Shown: positions 37,193 through 46,590 of the stretch, in pieces
How the letters are laid out: the number at the start of each line of letters is the position of its first letter
Position numbering within the stretch: the first letter of the stretch is position 1
Assembly (NCBI GenBank): GCA_963774345.1
Contig: CAVZFB010000001.1
Span: 4,679 to 68,678, forward strand
Direction of reading: 5' to 3'
Source: AP-15 sp963774345
GTDB taxonomy: Bacteria > Pseudomonadota > Alphaproteobacteria > ATCC43930 > CGMCC-115725
Length of the DNA: 64,000 bases
Notes under the pieces: model-generated
The model's database searches: none
The model's input: the letters and a program-made list of their open reading frames with translations, nothing else
What the model was told of the DNA's origin: nothing
Made by a program: the position numbers and the translations under genes

Positions 37193-38236
37193 CTACTTGA
37201 TTAGACTGTGTCGGCGGCGGGAGCGCAGCATGATCAAGGCCAAGGACCCAAGTCCCGTGCCCAGCAGCGCCAACGAGCCCGGCTCCGGTACCGGTACCGA
37301 ATCCGGCGTGCAGAGATTGTCGCTGCAATCGAAGAGCATATTATGGATCTCGCCCCCTATCGGCGCTGCACTTGAAACGCTGGCCACTATCAGATTGCCG
37401 ACCAGGGGGCTGGCGCCGTTGTTCGAAGCAACCGCCTCAGGCGCGAGGATCGATGCATCAAAATACTGCACTCCCCACGCCACACCCGTAATACCGCTCC
37501 CGAAGTTAAAGATTACGTTGGGCAGACCCGTGTTTTGCAGCGCCGTGGGGAAAGAAAAACCCTGGGCGAAGGTACCGGTGCCAGTGACGTCGACGACCGC
37601 GTCGCACGGGGTCGAAAGGGCAAGGCAGCCCGTCAAGCTCAACGTCCCAGTCAGGCTATTCAGTGTGGACAAAGGCACGGTCAACACGGCGACACCGTCC
37701 GCGTTCGGAATACCGTCGAAGGTGGTGCTCGTCACCGTGTAGGTGGGCGGCAGCAAGGCAAGTTTGTTCGACAAACCGGTTAGAGGCGTCCAGATATAGG
37801 TACTGAAAGTTGTTGGGTTATTCGCGACGGTCCCGCCGGGGGGAAATCCGTAACTCGTCGAGACCGAGGTGGCGGCCGGAAAGTCGCCAGTTGACCCACC
37901 AATGAACACATGTCCAAAGGCGATATTAAACGGGGCAGTCTGACTGCCGAACACATTGACTTCGCCGTAGCCTGTGATCGGCGTCGTACCTGCGGTGGTG
38001 CCAAGCGAGACGTTATTAAAATTGAGAAACACGGTGCCGGGGCCCAAATTCCCTCCGATCAGCGCCGGACCATGAACATCGCTGGTATCATTGAATTGTC
38101 CGTTGACGATCACGTTGTAGTCGGCGAGCAGCTCCGTGGGGGTTACCGACGTGATTGAGATCGCAGCCGCCTCGGCGGTCAGAGCGCCTGTCAGCGATGC
38201 GACCAATGTTAGCAAACCTATGGGCCATTTACGCAT
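37193..38236 (-). CDS. Choice-of-anchor A exported protein with PEP-CTERM signal
   Basis: From ATG 38234-38236, behind an AAGGAGAG ribosome-binding site, the protein has a signal peptide (MRKWPIGLLTLVASLTGALT AEAA). A choice-of-anchor A domain follows (ELLADYNVIVNGQFNDTSDV, HGPALIGGNLGPGTVFLNFN). The C-terminal sorting signal is VPEPGSLALLGTGLGSLALI, a hydrophobic helix, then RSRRRHSLIK. Exosortase would cleave at PEP after export. No exosortase gene is in the window. An in-frame ATG at 38299 would put 21 residues before the signal peptide and is less likely. Confidence 0.85.
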   Translation of the reverse strand: MRKWPIGLLTLVASLTGALTAEAAAISITSVTPTELLADYNVIVNGQFNDTSDVHGPALIGGNLGPGTVFLNFNNVSLGTTAGTTPITGYGEVNVFGSQTAPFNIAFGHVFIGGSTGDFPAATSVSTSYGFPPGGTVANNPTTFSTYIWTPLTGLSNKLALLPPTYTVTSTTFDGIPNADGVAVLTVPLSTLNSLTGTLSLTGCLALSTPCDAVVDVTGTGTFAQGFSFPTALQNTGLPNVIFNFGSGITGVAWGVQYFDASILAPEAVASNNGASPLVGNLIVASVSSAAPIGGEIHNMLFDCSDNLCTPDSVPVPEPGSLALLGTGLGSLALIMLRSRRRHSLIK

Positions 38237-38579
38237 AGGAAGCTCTCCTTCATCCTGCCGAAGGACGCAGCTCCTTGACAGCTCGTGGTTAAGGGCCACC
38301 GCATGACCCCGGCTGAGCTTGGACCAGGAAATTTCACGTCCTCTGCCTTAAAACACGCAATAACTGTGCCATCTGCATTCGTTAACCCAATTAAATTAAT
38401 CAAATAGTTAGGAGCACATCGCCCCTAAACGAGACAATCGTATAGGCAAGACACTCGTAACAAGCTGCAGTTGAACCCTATCGAACGACGGTATTCCTGA
38501 AGTCGGGTGGCGTGCAAACCGTGAACGCCGTGGGTTTAGCTTAAAGCTTTATAGATCGTGGGTAAGGAGCTTGCGCGGT
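38237..38579. other. Upstream region of the PEP-CTERM gene
   Basis: No gene is supported. About 38350-38450 is AT-richer than the surroundings (for example TTAACCCAATTAAATTAATC) and probably holds the promoter of the choice-of-anchor A gene. Confidence 0.4.
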
Positions 38580-38779
38580 GTGATCCCCGAGATCGACATC
38601 TGGCGTGCCGCCGCCCTGATGTTGAAGCGCTACGGCGAGCCAAGGCGTTCGAGGAGAGCGCGGCGCGGGCCGACGAGCTCATGTCGGCTGGCGATGACGA
38701 CGGGGCGGTGACCTGGCGGCGGATCATGGATGCCGTGACCCAGCTCGAGAACAAAACACCGCCTGGCGCGGTCCACTGA
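38580..38779 (+). pseudogene. Small conserved alphaproteobacterial protein, one frameshift
   Basis: A GTG at 38580 with an AAGGAG ribosome-binding site 11 bases upstream begins VIPEIDIWRAAALMLKRYG. The rest, AKAFEESAARADELMSAGDD, DGAVTWRRIMDAVTQLENKT and PPGAVH, is one frame away. A single missing base near 38637 (TACGGCGA.GCC) joins them into a standard 66-residue protein of the family probably called DUF6961. A decayed relative lies at 18723-18866. Function unknown. Confidence 0.6.
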
Positions 38780-38884
38780 CCCCATCTCTACGTGATAATC
38801 GAGAGGTTTCTGTGAGGTCGCGCCGACGAGCGGCGAATTTGGCGCGAGGGTGTGGTGGCGCGATCTCATCGAAACCCGGTTGAA

Positions 38885-39402
38885 CTAAGCCGCGGCTAGC
38901 GCGCGGGCTATGGGGATTTTAGGGAGGCGCTCATCGTGACAGCGTCGATCGCATTTCGGTACTGCCTGGAGCCGGAGACCTTGTGGCGGCGGTGGGTGAC
39001 GAAGGGCTGCGGTCGCGGGGTGCCTTCGTTTGAAAATCGCGACGAATAAGGGGCTGAGGCTGGCGTCAGGCGCAGCGACGGATCGGCAAACGGCCGGCGG
39101 CATCGCGACGGCGAGGCAAACATCCGTAATAAGGGGGCAGGGCTCATCGGTCATGAGCTGTCGTGAGCGGTTGAGGAGTTGACCGCCGCCGTCCGCGGCA
39201 CGACGCCGACCTGCTCCATCCGCCCGCCGCAGCAAGGGCAGCGGTCGACAAGAACAAGGTGATGACGCTCACGGCTGACGAGTTTATCCGCCGCTTTCTG
39301 CTGCACGCATTGCCCGATGGGTTTCACCGCATCCGCCATTACGGTTTCCTCGCCAACCGCCATCGCGCCGACAAGCTCGCCCTCTGCCGCAAACTTCTGG
39401 GC
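38885..39402. mobile_element. Second IS91-family remnant, rearranged
   Basis: On the plus strand 39257-39402 encodes MTLTADEFIRRFLLHALPDG, then FHRIRHYGFLANRHRADKLA, the conserved core of IS91 Y2 transposases. On the minus strand 39151-39245 encodes RCPCCGGRMEQVGVVPRTAA, the transposase tail. In an intact gene these two pieces lie in the same orientation, so a rearrangement has joined parts of different copies. 38885-39150 resembles IS91 3' non-coding sequence. The right edge abuts the group II intron reverse transcriptase. Confidence 0.6.
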
Positions 39403-39454
39403 GAGCTGGCCCTCGTCGCGGTCCGCGATCGCACAGAATGTCGAGAGCTCGCCA

Positions 39455-40448
39455 TCGCCTTCCGGCACCGTGCAGATGCGTGTCTTGTCCTCGTTCGCCG
39501 TCAGCTTCAGCTTACCCATGATCGCGCGCAGATGATGCAGCGCCGCTTCTGCATTGCCTTTCCGGCACAGGATCACGAGATCGTCGGCATAGATGACAAG
39601 GCGAGTACCGAGACTTCGCTCAAGGCCGAGCTTCTTCCACCCCAACACGGAACCGGCGCATGTAGATGTTCGTCAGCAGCGGTGAGAGCGGCGACCCCTG
39701 CGGAATGCCGCGCCGCTTGTAGCGCGCCTCGGTCGTGCGTGTCTTGCGGCCTCGGTCGTCGGTTTCTTCGACGGGGCAGTCCAGCCACATCTTGATCAGA
39801 TGCAGCACGCGCCGATCAACGATCCGGCGCGCCACCGACTTTAAGAGGTCGGAATGCGGAATGCTCCCGAAGTAGTCCGCGAGGTCGGCGTCCACGACTT
39901 CCGGGTGGCCCCGGAAAAGCAGCTCCTCCACCTCTACGACCGCCTGCTGGGCGTTTCGCCCGGCGCGATAGGCGTAGATTTCCGGCGGAAGATCGGCTTC
40001 GAAGATCGGCTCCAGCACCAGCAACGCTGCTGTCATGCAGACCCGATCCCGCACGCTCGATATGCCCAGCGGCCGGAGTTTGCCGTTGGCCTTCGGTATG
40101 AACACTCGTCTGATTGGCTCTGGCCGGTATGTCTCCTCCTTGAGCGCACGCGCCAGTTCGGCCAGCCACCGCTCCACCCCATACGCCTCGATATCCGCAA
40201 AATCCTGGCCATCCACACCCGGCGCGCCCTTTGTTGGAGCGGCACTGGGCGTAGGCATGCGCCAGAATGTCTTCGCGGCTGATCTTGTCGTACAGGGCAT
40301 AGAAGCGATAGCCGGCTTCTGCCTTCGCTTTCGCGTGTAACGCCATCTGCAGCTTTTGAACACGTTTCGGAGTTGCTAGGTTGCCCAATCGGTCCCTCGC
40401 CACTTGTTGCGTCTGTCTTGAACCAAGGCCCCTTCCCTCCCCCGGCAT
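39455..40448 (-). pseudogene. ltrA: Group II intron reverse transcriptase, 3' truncated, two frameshifts
   Basis: The reading begins near 40448 with ATPKRVQKLQMALHAKAKAE and REDILAHAYAQCRSNKG. It shifts near 40235 to APGVDGQDFADIEAYGVERW, PIRRVFIPKANGKLRPLGIS and GRNAQQAVVEVEELLFRGHP, then YKRRGIPQGSPLSPLLTNIY. It shifts again near 39655 to LGTRLVIYADDLVILCRKGN. The RT blocks, including the catalytic YADD, are present. Both shifts correspond to one extra base. Homology stops at TRICTVPEGD, so the thumb, maturase and domains V-VI of the intron RNA are lost at the IS91 remnant. Confidence 0.85.
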
Positions 40449-40863
40449 TACCCGGCTTCAGCGGTATTACGAGCCTCTCCGCCACCCCAGCGCGCCCGGC
40501 CTGTCCCTCACGGGCGTCCGGTTGATCATCCCTGATCACGCAGTGGGGCTTCCCGTGTTGCGTGCGCTTTCCTTGTGTACATGCTGCCGCCACTACCCCA
40601 GTGCAGCAGATGGGCGTACTCCTCGCTCGAAAATCACCCGTCCGTGTCAGCCTTCCCCGATTCCACTTTCGGGTCGGCCTGCACATCGACCTTTTCGAGG
40701 TTTGCTCAGCGTTTACTCGCGTTGCGGCCTGCAACTCGCGCGGTCACCAAATTCGTGACCGCTATCCGGGGGCTTCAGACATTTCGTCGCCTCCATGCCT
40801 GCCCCGATTGCTTCCGGCTGGAGCGGTGGCCGGGTGGGCCTTGCACCCACTGGAAAACGCCAC
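39455..40863 (-). mobile_element. Group II intron, 5' end intact and 3' end deleted
   Basis: The minus-strand sequence from 40863 starts GTGGCG and continues CCAGTGGGTGCAAGGCCCAC and GCATGGAGGCGACGAAATG, features of the 5' region of bacterial group II intron RNA. The reverse transcriptase follows in the same direction. The intron sits inside a malY/patB-like reading frame. No domain V hairpin remains. Confidence 0.65.
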
Positions 40864-40986
40864 CTTGTCACGGTCCATGTCCGCGACCCACGCGGGCAGC
40901 ACGTCGGGCGGAAATTTGTGCCACTTGTTGGTGCGCCGCGCCCGCAACCTGGCGATATCGAAGTCGGTTGCTTCGGTCGTTGTCAT
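40864..40986 (-). pseudogene. MalY/PatB-type aminotransferase, first exon fragment
   Basis: From ATG 40984-40986 the reading MTTTEATDFDIARLRARRTN, then KWHKFPPDVLPAWVADMD, matches the N-terminus of PLP-dependent MalY/PatB C-S lyases. Homology ends exactly where the group II intron 5' end begins (40863). The second exon is not in the window. A working intron would have had to splice from this gene. Confidence 0.7.
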
Positions 40987-41562
40987 GCGTCTTCTCTCCA
41001 CTGTCGCGCGCGGCCCTCGGGGCGGCGAGGATCGGGGACTTATCCCCCGGCAACGACGCCTACACCACATCAGGAATTCGAATTGTAGACTGCGGGCATT
41101 GACTGGCTGATCGATAAACACCGGTCGAGATGATGGATGATGGCGCCGGTCCGGTTGCTGACGGCGAATGGCCGTTGGGGGCTCAGTCTCGGACGTCGGC
41201 GCCACGATTTACAGCATGAACAAGTACCGGGATTGGCCGCTGTCGGTGGTCGCCGTTTGGCAGAGGCGAAGATCGACCGTTTGAGCGGTGTGGAGGACAA
41301 CAGCAGATTCGTCGCCTGCGCAAGCGGGGGCTGTGGCTTTAAGCGCGCGAAGTCGTCGGACAGCGCAAGCGACCGCAAAAGGGGCAAACTGCCGGCATAA
41401 TGGCTTGCCGCCTCATGGGCAGATCGGCGCCGGAACCGGTCGTTGATGCGGTCGGCCTCAACCAAAGCCGGTTGGAATCAGCAAAGTACTTGCCGCATAG
41501 CGTGGATGGGGCGAGCATCACCTTGAGGCTGACAACGGCGCAGCAAATTCGGGGAGGAGCGC
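40987..41562. other. Gene-free stretch
   Basis: Short readings on both strands have no recognisable family. The right end holds the ribosome-binding site (GGGGAGGAG) of the next gene, and the left end probably the promoter of the aminotransferase fragment. Confidence 0.4.
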
Positions 41563-42744
41563 ATGGGTCCACGAAGCCTTACTGGCTGCGCGATTGCGGC
41601 TGTCGCAATACTCCTGATGTTGGACGGCCCGTCTCGCGCCCAGCTGATGATTGTCGGCAACGACCAAAAGGTGAAACTCGAGAACGGCACCAACGTCATG
41701 CAACCGCCGGGCCATGACACGCTGTCGATCGTGGACATCTCGAAGCCCGCTGATTTGCGCGTCGTCGCGACGATCCCGATGGACAACACCATCGCCGGTC
41801 CGCCGACCAATCTGGCGATTACGCCAAACCGTGATCTCGCGCTGGTCGCCAATTCGCTAAAGGCGGTCGAAAAAGACGGCAAGTGGGGGACCGAGCCCGA
41901 CAACCGGCTGTTCGTTGTCGATCTTGAAGCGACGCCGCCAGCGGTCATCGCCACCTTGAACCTCGGCAAGCAACCATCCGGCTCGGCGATCAACGCCGCT
42001 GGCACGATGGCGCTGGTCTGCAACCGAGCAGACGGCACAATCTCGGTGTTGTCGATCAACGGCAAGGAGGTCAAGGTTACTGACACCGTCACCGTCGGGG
42101 ACCCGAAGGACTCGGTCTCGGCAGTGGCGATCACCCCCGATGGCAAGACCGCCCTTGCGGTCAAATCCGCGATCGGCAAGGTCGCTGTGCTCAACATTGA
42201 TAGCGGCAAGGCCACCTACGACAAGAAAAACGATCTGCCGGCGAACAACTACCCCTACAACGTTGCGGTTGCGCCCGACGGCAAGCTTGCGCTGATCGCT
42301 AATACTGGAAACGGAGGCAGCTCGGACGGCAATGCCGACACCGTCTCGGTTATCGATCTGGAGGCAAAGCCGATCCGCATCATTGACCACATCACTGTCG
42401 GCGACTCGCCCGAAGGCTTGGCCATCAGCCCAAAGGGCAATCTCGCGGTGACGATCGAGGCGCGCGGTTCGAACAAGTCGAAAGACACCTGGTACTACCA
42501 TCCCAACGGCGCGGTTGGCGTGCTACGCATCGATGGCAAACACGTGACCCATGTCGGTGAGGTAACCGTCGGAGCATTGCCCGAGGGCGTCGCTTTCAGC
42601 GCCGATGGCGGCTATCTCTACGTCGGCAACTTCATGGATTTGGACTTGTCGGTGTTGCGGGTGAGCGGAACTCAGCTGACCGACACCGGTCATCGCTTCA
42701 AGCTGCCGGGCCAGCCCGCGTCGGTGCGCGCCGGTCCCCAATGA
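41563..42744 (+). CDS. Exported YncE-like beta-propeller protein
   Basis: The 393-residue protein starts at ATG 41563 behind GGGGAGGAGCGC and has a signal peptide (GCAIAAVAILLMLDGPSRAQ). It is followed by seven-bladed propeller repeats: GHDTLSIVDISKPADLRVVA, NLAITPNRDLALVANSLKAV, SGSAINAAGTMALVCNRADG, AVAITPDGKTALAVKSAIGK and GVAFSADGGYLYVGNFMDLD. These are of the lactonase/YncE type. No catalytic site is evident, so a binding role in the periplasm is likely. It is complete, in contrast with its surroundings. Confidence 0.85.
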   Translation: MGPRSLTGCAIAAVAILLMLDGPSRAQLMIVGNDQKVKLENGTNVMQPPGHDTLSIVDISKPADLRVVATIPMDNTIAGPPTNLAITPNRDLALVANSLKAVEKDGKWGTEPDNRLFVVDLEATPPAVIATLNLGKQPSGSAINAAGTMALVCNRADGTISVLSINGKEVKVTDTVTVGDPKDSVSAVAITPDGKTALAVKSAIGKVAVLNIDSGKATYDKKNDLPANNYPYNVAVAPDGKLALIANTGNGGSSDGNADTVSVIDLEAKPIRIIDHITVGDSPEGLAISPKGNLAVTIEARGSNKSKDTWYYHPNGAVGVLRIDGKHVTHVGEVTVGALPEGVAFSADGGYLYVGNFMDLDLSVLRVSGTQLTDTGHRFKLPGQPASVRAGPQ

Positions 42745-42957
42745 CGGGCCCGTTCTTGGTCCTTCGGCGCAGGACCTGCCGCCAACAACCTGCGACGATG
42801 TACCATCGAGATGGCCGCCGTCGAGGTCGAATGTCGACTTTGGGGGGACAAGAACACCCGTTCACGCTCTCAAGCGTGAACGGCAGTTGTGGGTCGACTC
42901 CAGCGGTTCAGTCGCTGTCCGGCGAACGGCGGGTATCGGGCGCAAAAGAGACGGCCG

Positions 42958-43926
42958 TTAGATCACAATCCGCTCGACCTCATCGAGGCTGACCTCGTCG
43001 CGGCGGCGGTCATAGAGCTGCGTCGTTCGCGTCGAGGCATGGTTCGCCATCGCGGCGGCCTTTTCGAGCGTGCCGCCATTCTTGAGATAGGCGGTAATCC
43101 CGGTCGCCCGGAAGCTGTGGTTGCCGAGCTTGGTAGCGATGCCGGCTGCCGCGGCGCGCCGGCGGATCATCGCATAGGCGTTCGCTTGCGGCAGCGCTGT
43201 GCGGGTGAGCTTGCCGGTGCCGCGGCCGATCGTGCGGAACAGCGGCCCCTTGGGGTCGTCGCGCAGCCCGGCGCCATCCAGATAGGCGACGAGGTATTCG
43301 TCGAGGTTGTGATGGCACGGCATCGCGTGCCGCTTGCCGCCCTTCTCGCGCAGCCGCACCCACAGCCGGCGATTCTGCGTGTAGACATCCTCGACTGCCA
43401 TGCCGAGCGCCGCACCAATACGGGCAAAGGAATACACCATCAGCCCGATCAACGCGCGATCGCGCAGGCCGGCATGCGTTGAGACATCGATGCTATCGAG
43501 CAGTGCACGGGCCTCGGCGGGATCGAGCACCGGCGTTTGACCGCACGTCATGACGTGGCGCGGCCCGCGTACCGAGCCCGCCGGGTTCACCGCCATGACC
43601 TGGCGGGTGACCAGCCAATCGAACAAGTGGCGGATCGCGGCGAGCCGCTGCTTGACGGAGGGCGCGGCCAGCTCGCGCGTACTGGCCTTGATCCAGGTCG
43701 CGACATGCACCGGCTGGACATCGCCGATCGACGGCACGCAGGCGTCAGCGCACCACCCCAGAAATTCCTCTGCAGCGCGATAGTATGCCCGGCGGGTGTG
43801 CGGGTTGTGGATATTGGCCGCGAAGAATTCAAGGAAGCGCACACCGGCGCGCTCGCCTGCGGCAGCGATAAGCGCCGGCACAAACGCTTCGCGTGGACGC
43901 AGTGCGACCGATGCTGCAGCCGGCAT
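42958..43926 (-). CDS. Tyrosine recombinase / integrase
   Basis: A 322-residue phage-type integrase with an N-terminal SAM-like core-binding domain (NIHNPHTRRAYYRAAEEFLG, KQRLAAIRHLFDWLVTRQVM) and a complete catalytic domain. The Arg lies in YSFARIGAALGM, the Lys region in REKGGKRHAMPCHH, the His-x-x-Arg box in NHSFRATGITAYLKNGG, then His in MANHASTRTTQLYDRR with the nucleophile Tyr. ATG 43924-43926 is chosen because it begins MPAAASVALRPREAF just before the first domain; the frame stays open further upstream. It could move the neighbouring DNA. No attachment sites were identified. Confidence 0.88.
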   Translation of the reverse strand: MPAAASVALRPREAFVPALIAAAGERAGVRFLEFFAANIHNPHTRRAYYRAAEEFLGWCADACVPSIGDVQPVHVATWIKASTRELAAPSVKQRLAAIRHLFDWLVTRQVMAVNPAGSVRGPRHVMTCGQTPVLDPAEARALLDSIDVSTHAGLRDRALIGLMVYSFARIGAALGMAVEDVYTQNRRLWVRLREKGGKRHAMPCHHNLDEYLVAYLDGAGLRDDPKGPLFRTIGRGTGKLTRTALPQANAYAMIRRRAAAAGIATKLGNHSFRATGITAYLKNGGTLEKAAAMANHASTRTTQLYDRRRDEVSLDEVERIVI

Positions 43927-44203
43927 CGGCACCAGTTCGTCCGTCAGCGGTCGTTCCCCCCGGGTCCATGGAGATGCCGCCACGTCGCCACCATAGCCGG
44001 ATAGAGGGCGAGCGTGCCGACGATCGCGGCGTAGGGTGGCGAGACCATGTTGGGCTACCCAGTGGCGGCGCGACCGCAGGCGAGACCGGTTGCGAGCGCC
44101 AGGGCAATATGCCCCGACAATGGCCAGGTCATCATCCGCCATGCTCGCTGTAGCGAGCGCCGCGTTGTGTTCCTCATGAGCTACCCTTCCGCGTGCGCAG
44201 GGT

Positions 44204-44437
44204 TCACGGGTACCGCGCCTTGTAACGGCCTTGATAATCCGCAAAGCGATGTCGCATCGCAGTTTCGGTCGCCAGGCTCTCGGCGCCGGCTTTGCCAAGG
44301 TTGTCGCTGCCCTCGGCATGGGCGTCTCGGTGATCCTCCCAAGCCTGATGATGGGCATCGATCAGAGAATCATTGCTGAGCGTTGCGAGACTTTTGGCGA
44401 AGCGATCGACGGCGCGCTGTTGGGTGGCAGTGAGCAT
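44204..44437 (-). CDS. Small conserved hypothetical protein
   Basis: A 77-residue reading starts at 44437 behind AGGAGG with good spacing. It reads MLTATQQRAVDRFAKSLATL, then SNDSLIDAHHQAWEDHRDAH and MRHRFADYQGRYKARYP. It is rich in His, Asp and Arg and predicted helical. I do not know a function. It lies between the integrase and the MucR gene on the same strand. Confidence 0.6.
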   Translation of the reverse strand: MLTATQQRAVDRFAKSLATLSNDSLIDAHHQAWEDHRDAHAEGSDNLGKAGAESLATETAMRHRFADYQGRYKARYP

Positions 44438-44583
44438 TTTGTGAGGGTGCCTCCTGGCGCGGGCATCTTAACCGGTATCGTGTGTCAGATAAAGGACATT
44501 ATCACATATAAAGCAGCCGCAGGCAGAGTAGAGCCCCGAGCCACAAGGGCTCTCGCCGCTTGTTCGGGCGGCCCGAGCGCGTG

Positions 44584-45078
44584 CTACGTCGCGGCGGCCG
44601 ATCTCGGTTTCCGCCCGCGACGCGGCGTGGGCGGAGCGATTACTTCAGGAGCCGGCGTCGGCACAACGGCTTCCCGCGCTCTTCCGAGGCCGGTCTGCTT
44701 TGCCATCGTCGAACGTCGCTCGGCATAGAGCGGTGCGGTGATCGGGTAATCGGCCGACAACTTCCAGCGGGTGCGATATGCCGCCGGTTCGAGTCCATGC
44801 GCCACGCGCAGATGCCGGCGCAGTATTTGGCCGCGAAACCCGCATTCGAGGCACACGACATGGTCGGGCTGCACCGATCGCCGGATCGGCACCGCCGGCG
44901 TCAACGCTTCCGCCAAGGGGGCCGGCGCGTTCGTCCCGAGGCCGCTGAGCGTGTGGTGCACCGTCGCAATCAACCCCGCGAGCTGATCAACACCGATACT
45001 GTTTTGCGCGACATAACCACGGACGATCTCGGCGACCAGGCTGGGGTCGACTTTATGTGCACTGCGGTCGTCGGCCAT
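44584..45078 (-). CDS. MucR/Ros-family zinc-finger transcriptional regulator
   Basis: The 164-residue protein has the MucR layout. An N-terminal helical oligomerisation region (LVAEIVRGYVAQNSIGVDQL, AGLIATVHHTLSGLG) precedes the prokaryotic zinc finger VVCLECGFRGQILRRHLRVAH, with Cys, Cys and the spaced His residues, then GLEPAAYRTRWKLSADYPIT and APLYAERRS. A basic, proline-rich tail ends the protein. MucR proteins bind AT-rich DNA and silence horizontally acquired and surface-polysaccharide genes in rhizobia and relatives, so it may repress parts of this island. Confidence 0.9.
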   Translation of the reverse strand: MADDRSAHKVDPSLVAEIVRGYVAQNSIGVDQLAGLIATVHHTLSGLGTNAPAPLAEALTPAVPIRRSVQPDHVVCLECGFRGQILRRHLRVAHGLEPAAYRTRWKLSADYPITAPLYAERRSTMAKQTGLGRAREAVVPTPAPEVIAPPTPRRGRKPRSAAAT

Positions 45079-45566
45079 ATCTTCTGTCCCAACGTCGTTG
45101 ACTGGGGTCTATGTAGTCGAGCATGGTTCGTTTGCAATTTCGCTGTGTGCAAATATTTTGAAAGCCCCAAAGTGCTCGTTAGGATTGGCCTCCGGAAACG
45201 AGAGGGTTTTTGAGAGAACTGTCGATCGAGCGGCGTTGCTACCGAACGCGTTGCTACGACCCTTGGTGGCCTATTTCGCCGATCCTCGGATCCCGGGCTT
45301 GCCGGGGGCCGCCGCGCCGGCGTCGATGCCGGGGAGCGGAGGCCGTCCACCCCATCAAGATTAAACTGAAAGGAACACGAACATGAGTTTGAGCACTTTC
45401 CGGAAACCGCTGATAAGTCGCATTGCAGCACTTCGACAAGAAACGGGATGCCACACGAGTATGCCTTGAACTGCGCCATCTCTGGCCGCGCCATGCCAAA
45501 GTTACAAACATCGATGTGCCACAACGTGGTCGTCTGTGAACGCCACAACGAGAGGAGCCGTCCACC
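45079..45566. other. MucR upstream region and IS110 left end
   Basis: The left part is the MucR promoter side. From about 45380 the sequence is probably the non-coding left end of the IS110 element. No gene is supported. Confidence 0.4.
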
Positions 45567-46590
45567 ATGCAGATTACCAGTATCGGTTTGGACCTCGCCA
45601 AACACTGGTTCCAGGTCCACGGCGTCGACGGCAATGGACAGTGTCGTTCGCGGCGGCTGTGGCGCAGCGGCGTGATCGCCTATTTCCGGTCGCTCGAGCC
45701 TGTCTGGTCGGCATGGAAGCCTGCGCGACCCATATTGGGCGCGTGAGCTGACCGCGTTGGGACATACCGTTAAACTGATGCCGCCGGCCTATGTGAAGGC
45801 CTACGTCAAGCGCAACAAGAACGATGCGGCCGATGCGGAAGCGATCTGCGAGGCGGTCACGCGGCCGTCGATGCGCTTCGTGCCGGTGAAGGACGCCGAG
45901 CAGCAGTCCTTGTTGATGCTGCATCGGGCGCGCAGCCTTCTGGTGCGGCAGCGCACCATGCTGGTCAACGCATTGCGTGCTCACATGGCCGAAATTCGGC
46001 ATCATTGCGCCGCAGGGTCTGCGGCATGTCGAAATCCTGACGAAAACAATTGCTCATGAACAGGAGCGGCTGCCGGAGCTGGCACGCTCGATTCTGCAGA
46101 CGATTGTCGACCAGCTGACCGGTACGATGGCCAGGATCCGGGAGATCGAGGTGCGCCTCGCAAGGTGGCATCGGCACAGTCGGGTCAGCCGGCTGCTGGC
46201 GACCGTCCCGGGTGTCGGCATCATGGAGGCCAGCGCCATTTCCGCGACGGTTGCCGATCCGACGTTGTTTCGCTCAGGCCGGGAGTTCGCCGCCTGGCTG
46301 GGAATGACGCCGCGACAGAATTCGAGCGGCGGCAAGGAACGCTTGGGACGGACCAGCAAGCGCGGCGACAAATACATCCGCAGCCTGCTCACCGCCGGCG
46401 CGGTTGCTGTGCTGCGCCATGCGCGTAATCGACCGACCCGCGACGGCGAGTGGGTCCGCGCTCTGCTGGCGCGTAAACCGACCAAACTTGCCGCGGTCGC
46501 GCTGGCCAACAAGACGCTCGCATCGTCTGGGCGGTGATGATGCGCGGCGATGGTTACCAGCCTAAGGAAGTTTTTGGGCAGCCGGCATAG
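45567..46590 (+). pseudogene. IS110-family transposase with several frameshifts
   Basis: The start at ATG 45567 reads MQITSIGLDLAKHWFQVHGV. The frame changes near 45640-45700 (ACLVGMEACAT), again at about 45740-45757 (ELTALGHTVKLMPPAYVKAY, KRNKNDAADAEAICEAVTRP) and near 45990 (HVEILTKTIAHEQERLPELA). It then stays open through LLATVPGVGIMEASAISATV and FAAWLGMTPRQNSSGGKERL. The last residues to the TAG at 46590 need one more shift near 46525. The DEDD-type N-terminus and the transposase_20 C-terminal domain are both recognisable. Length after correction (about 340 residues) is standard. Confidence 0.85.

Noticed and set aside
40033..40734. A 233-codon minus-strand reading upstream of the reverse transcriptase
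   Set aside because: It lies in the intron RNA 5' region and only its end overlaps RT sequence in the wrong frame. Strings of this kind are commonly mis-annotated in group II introns.
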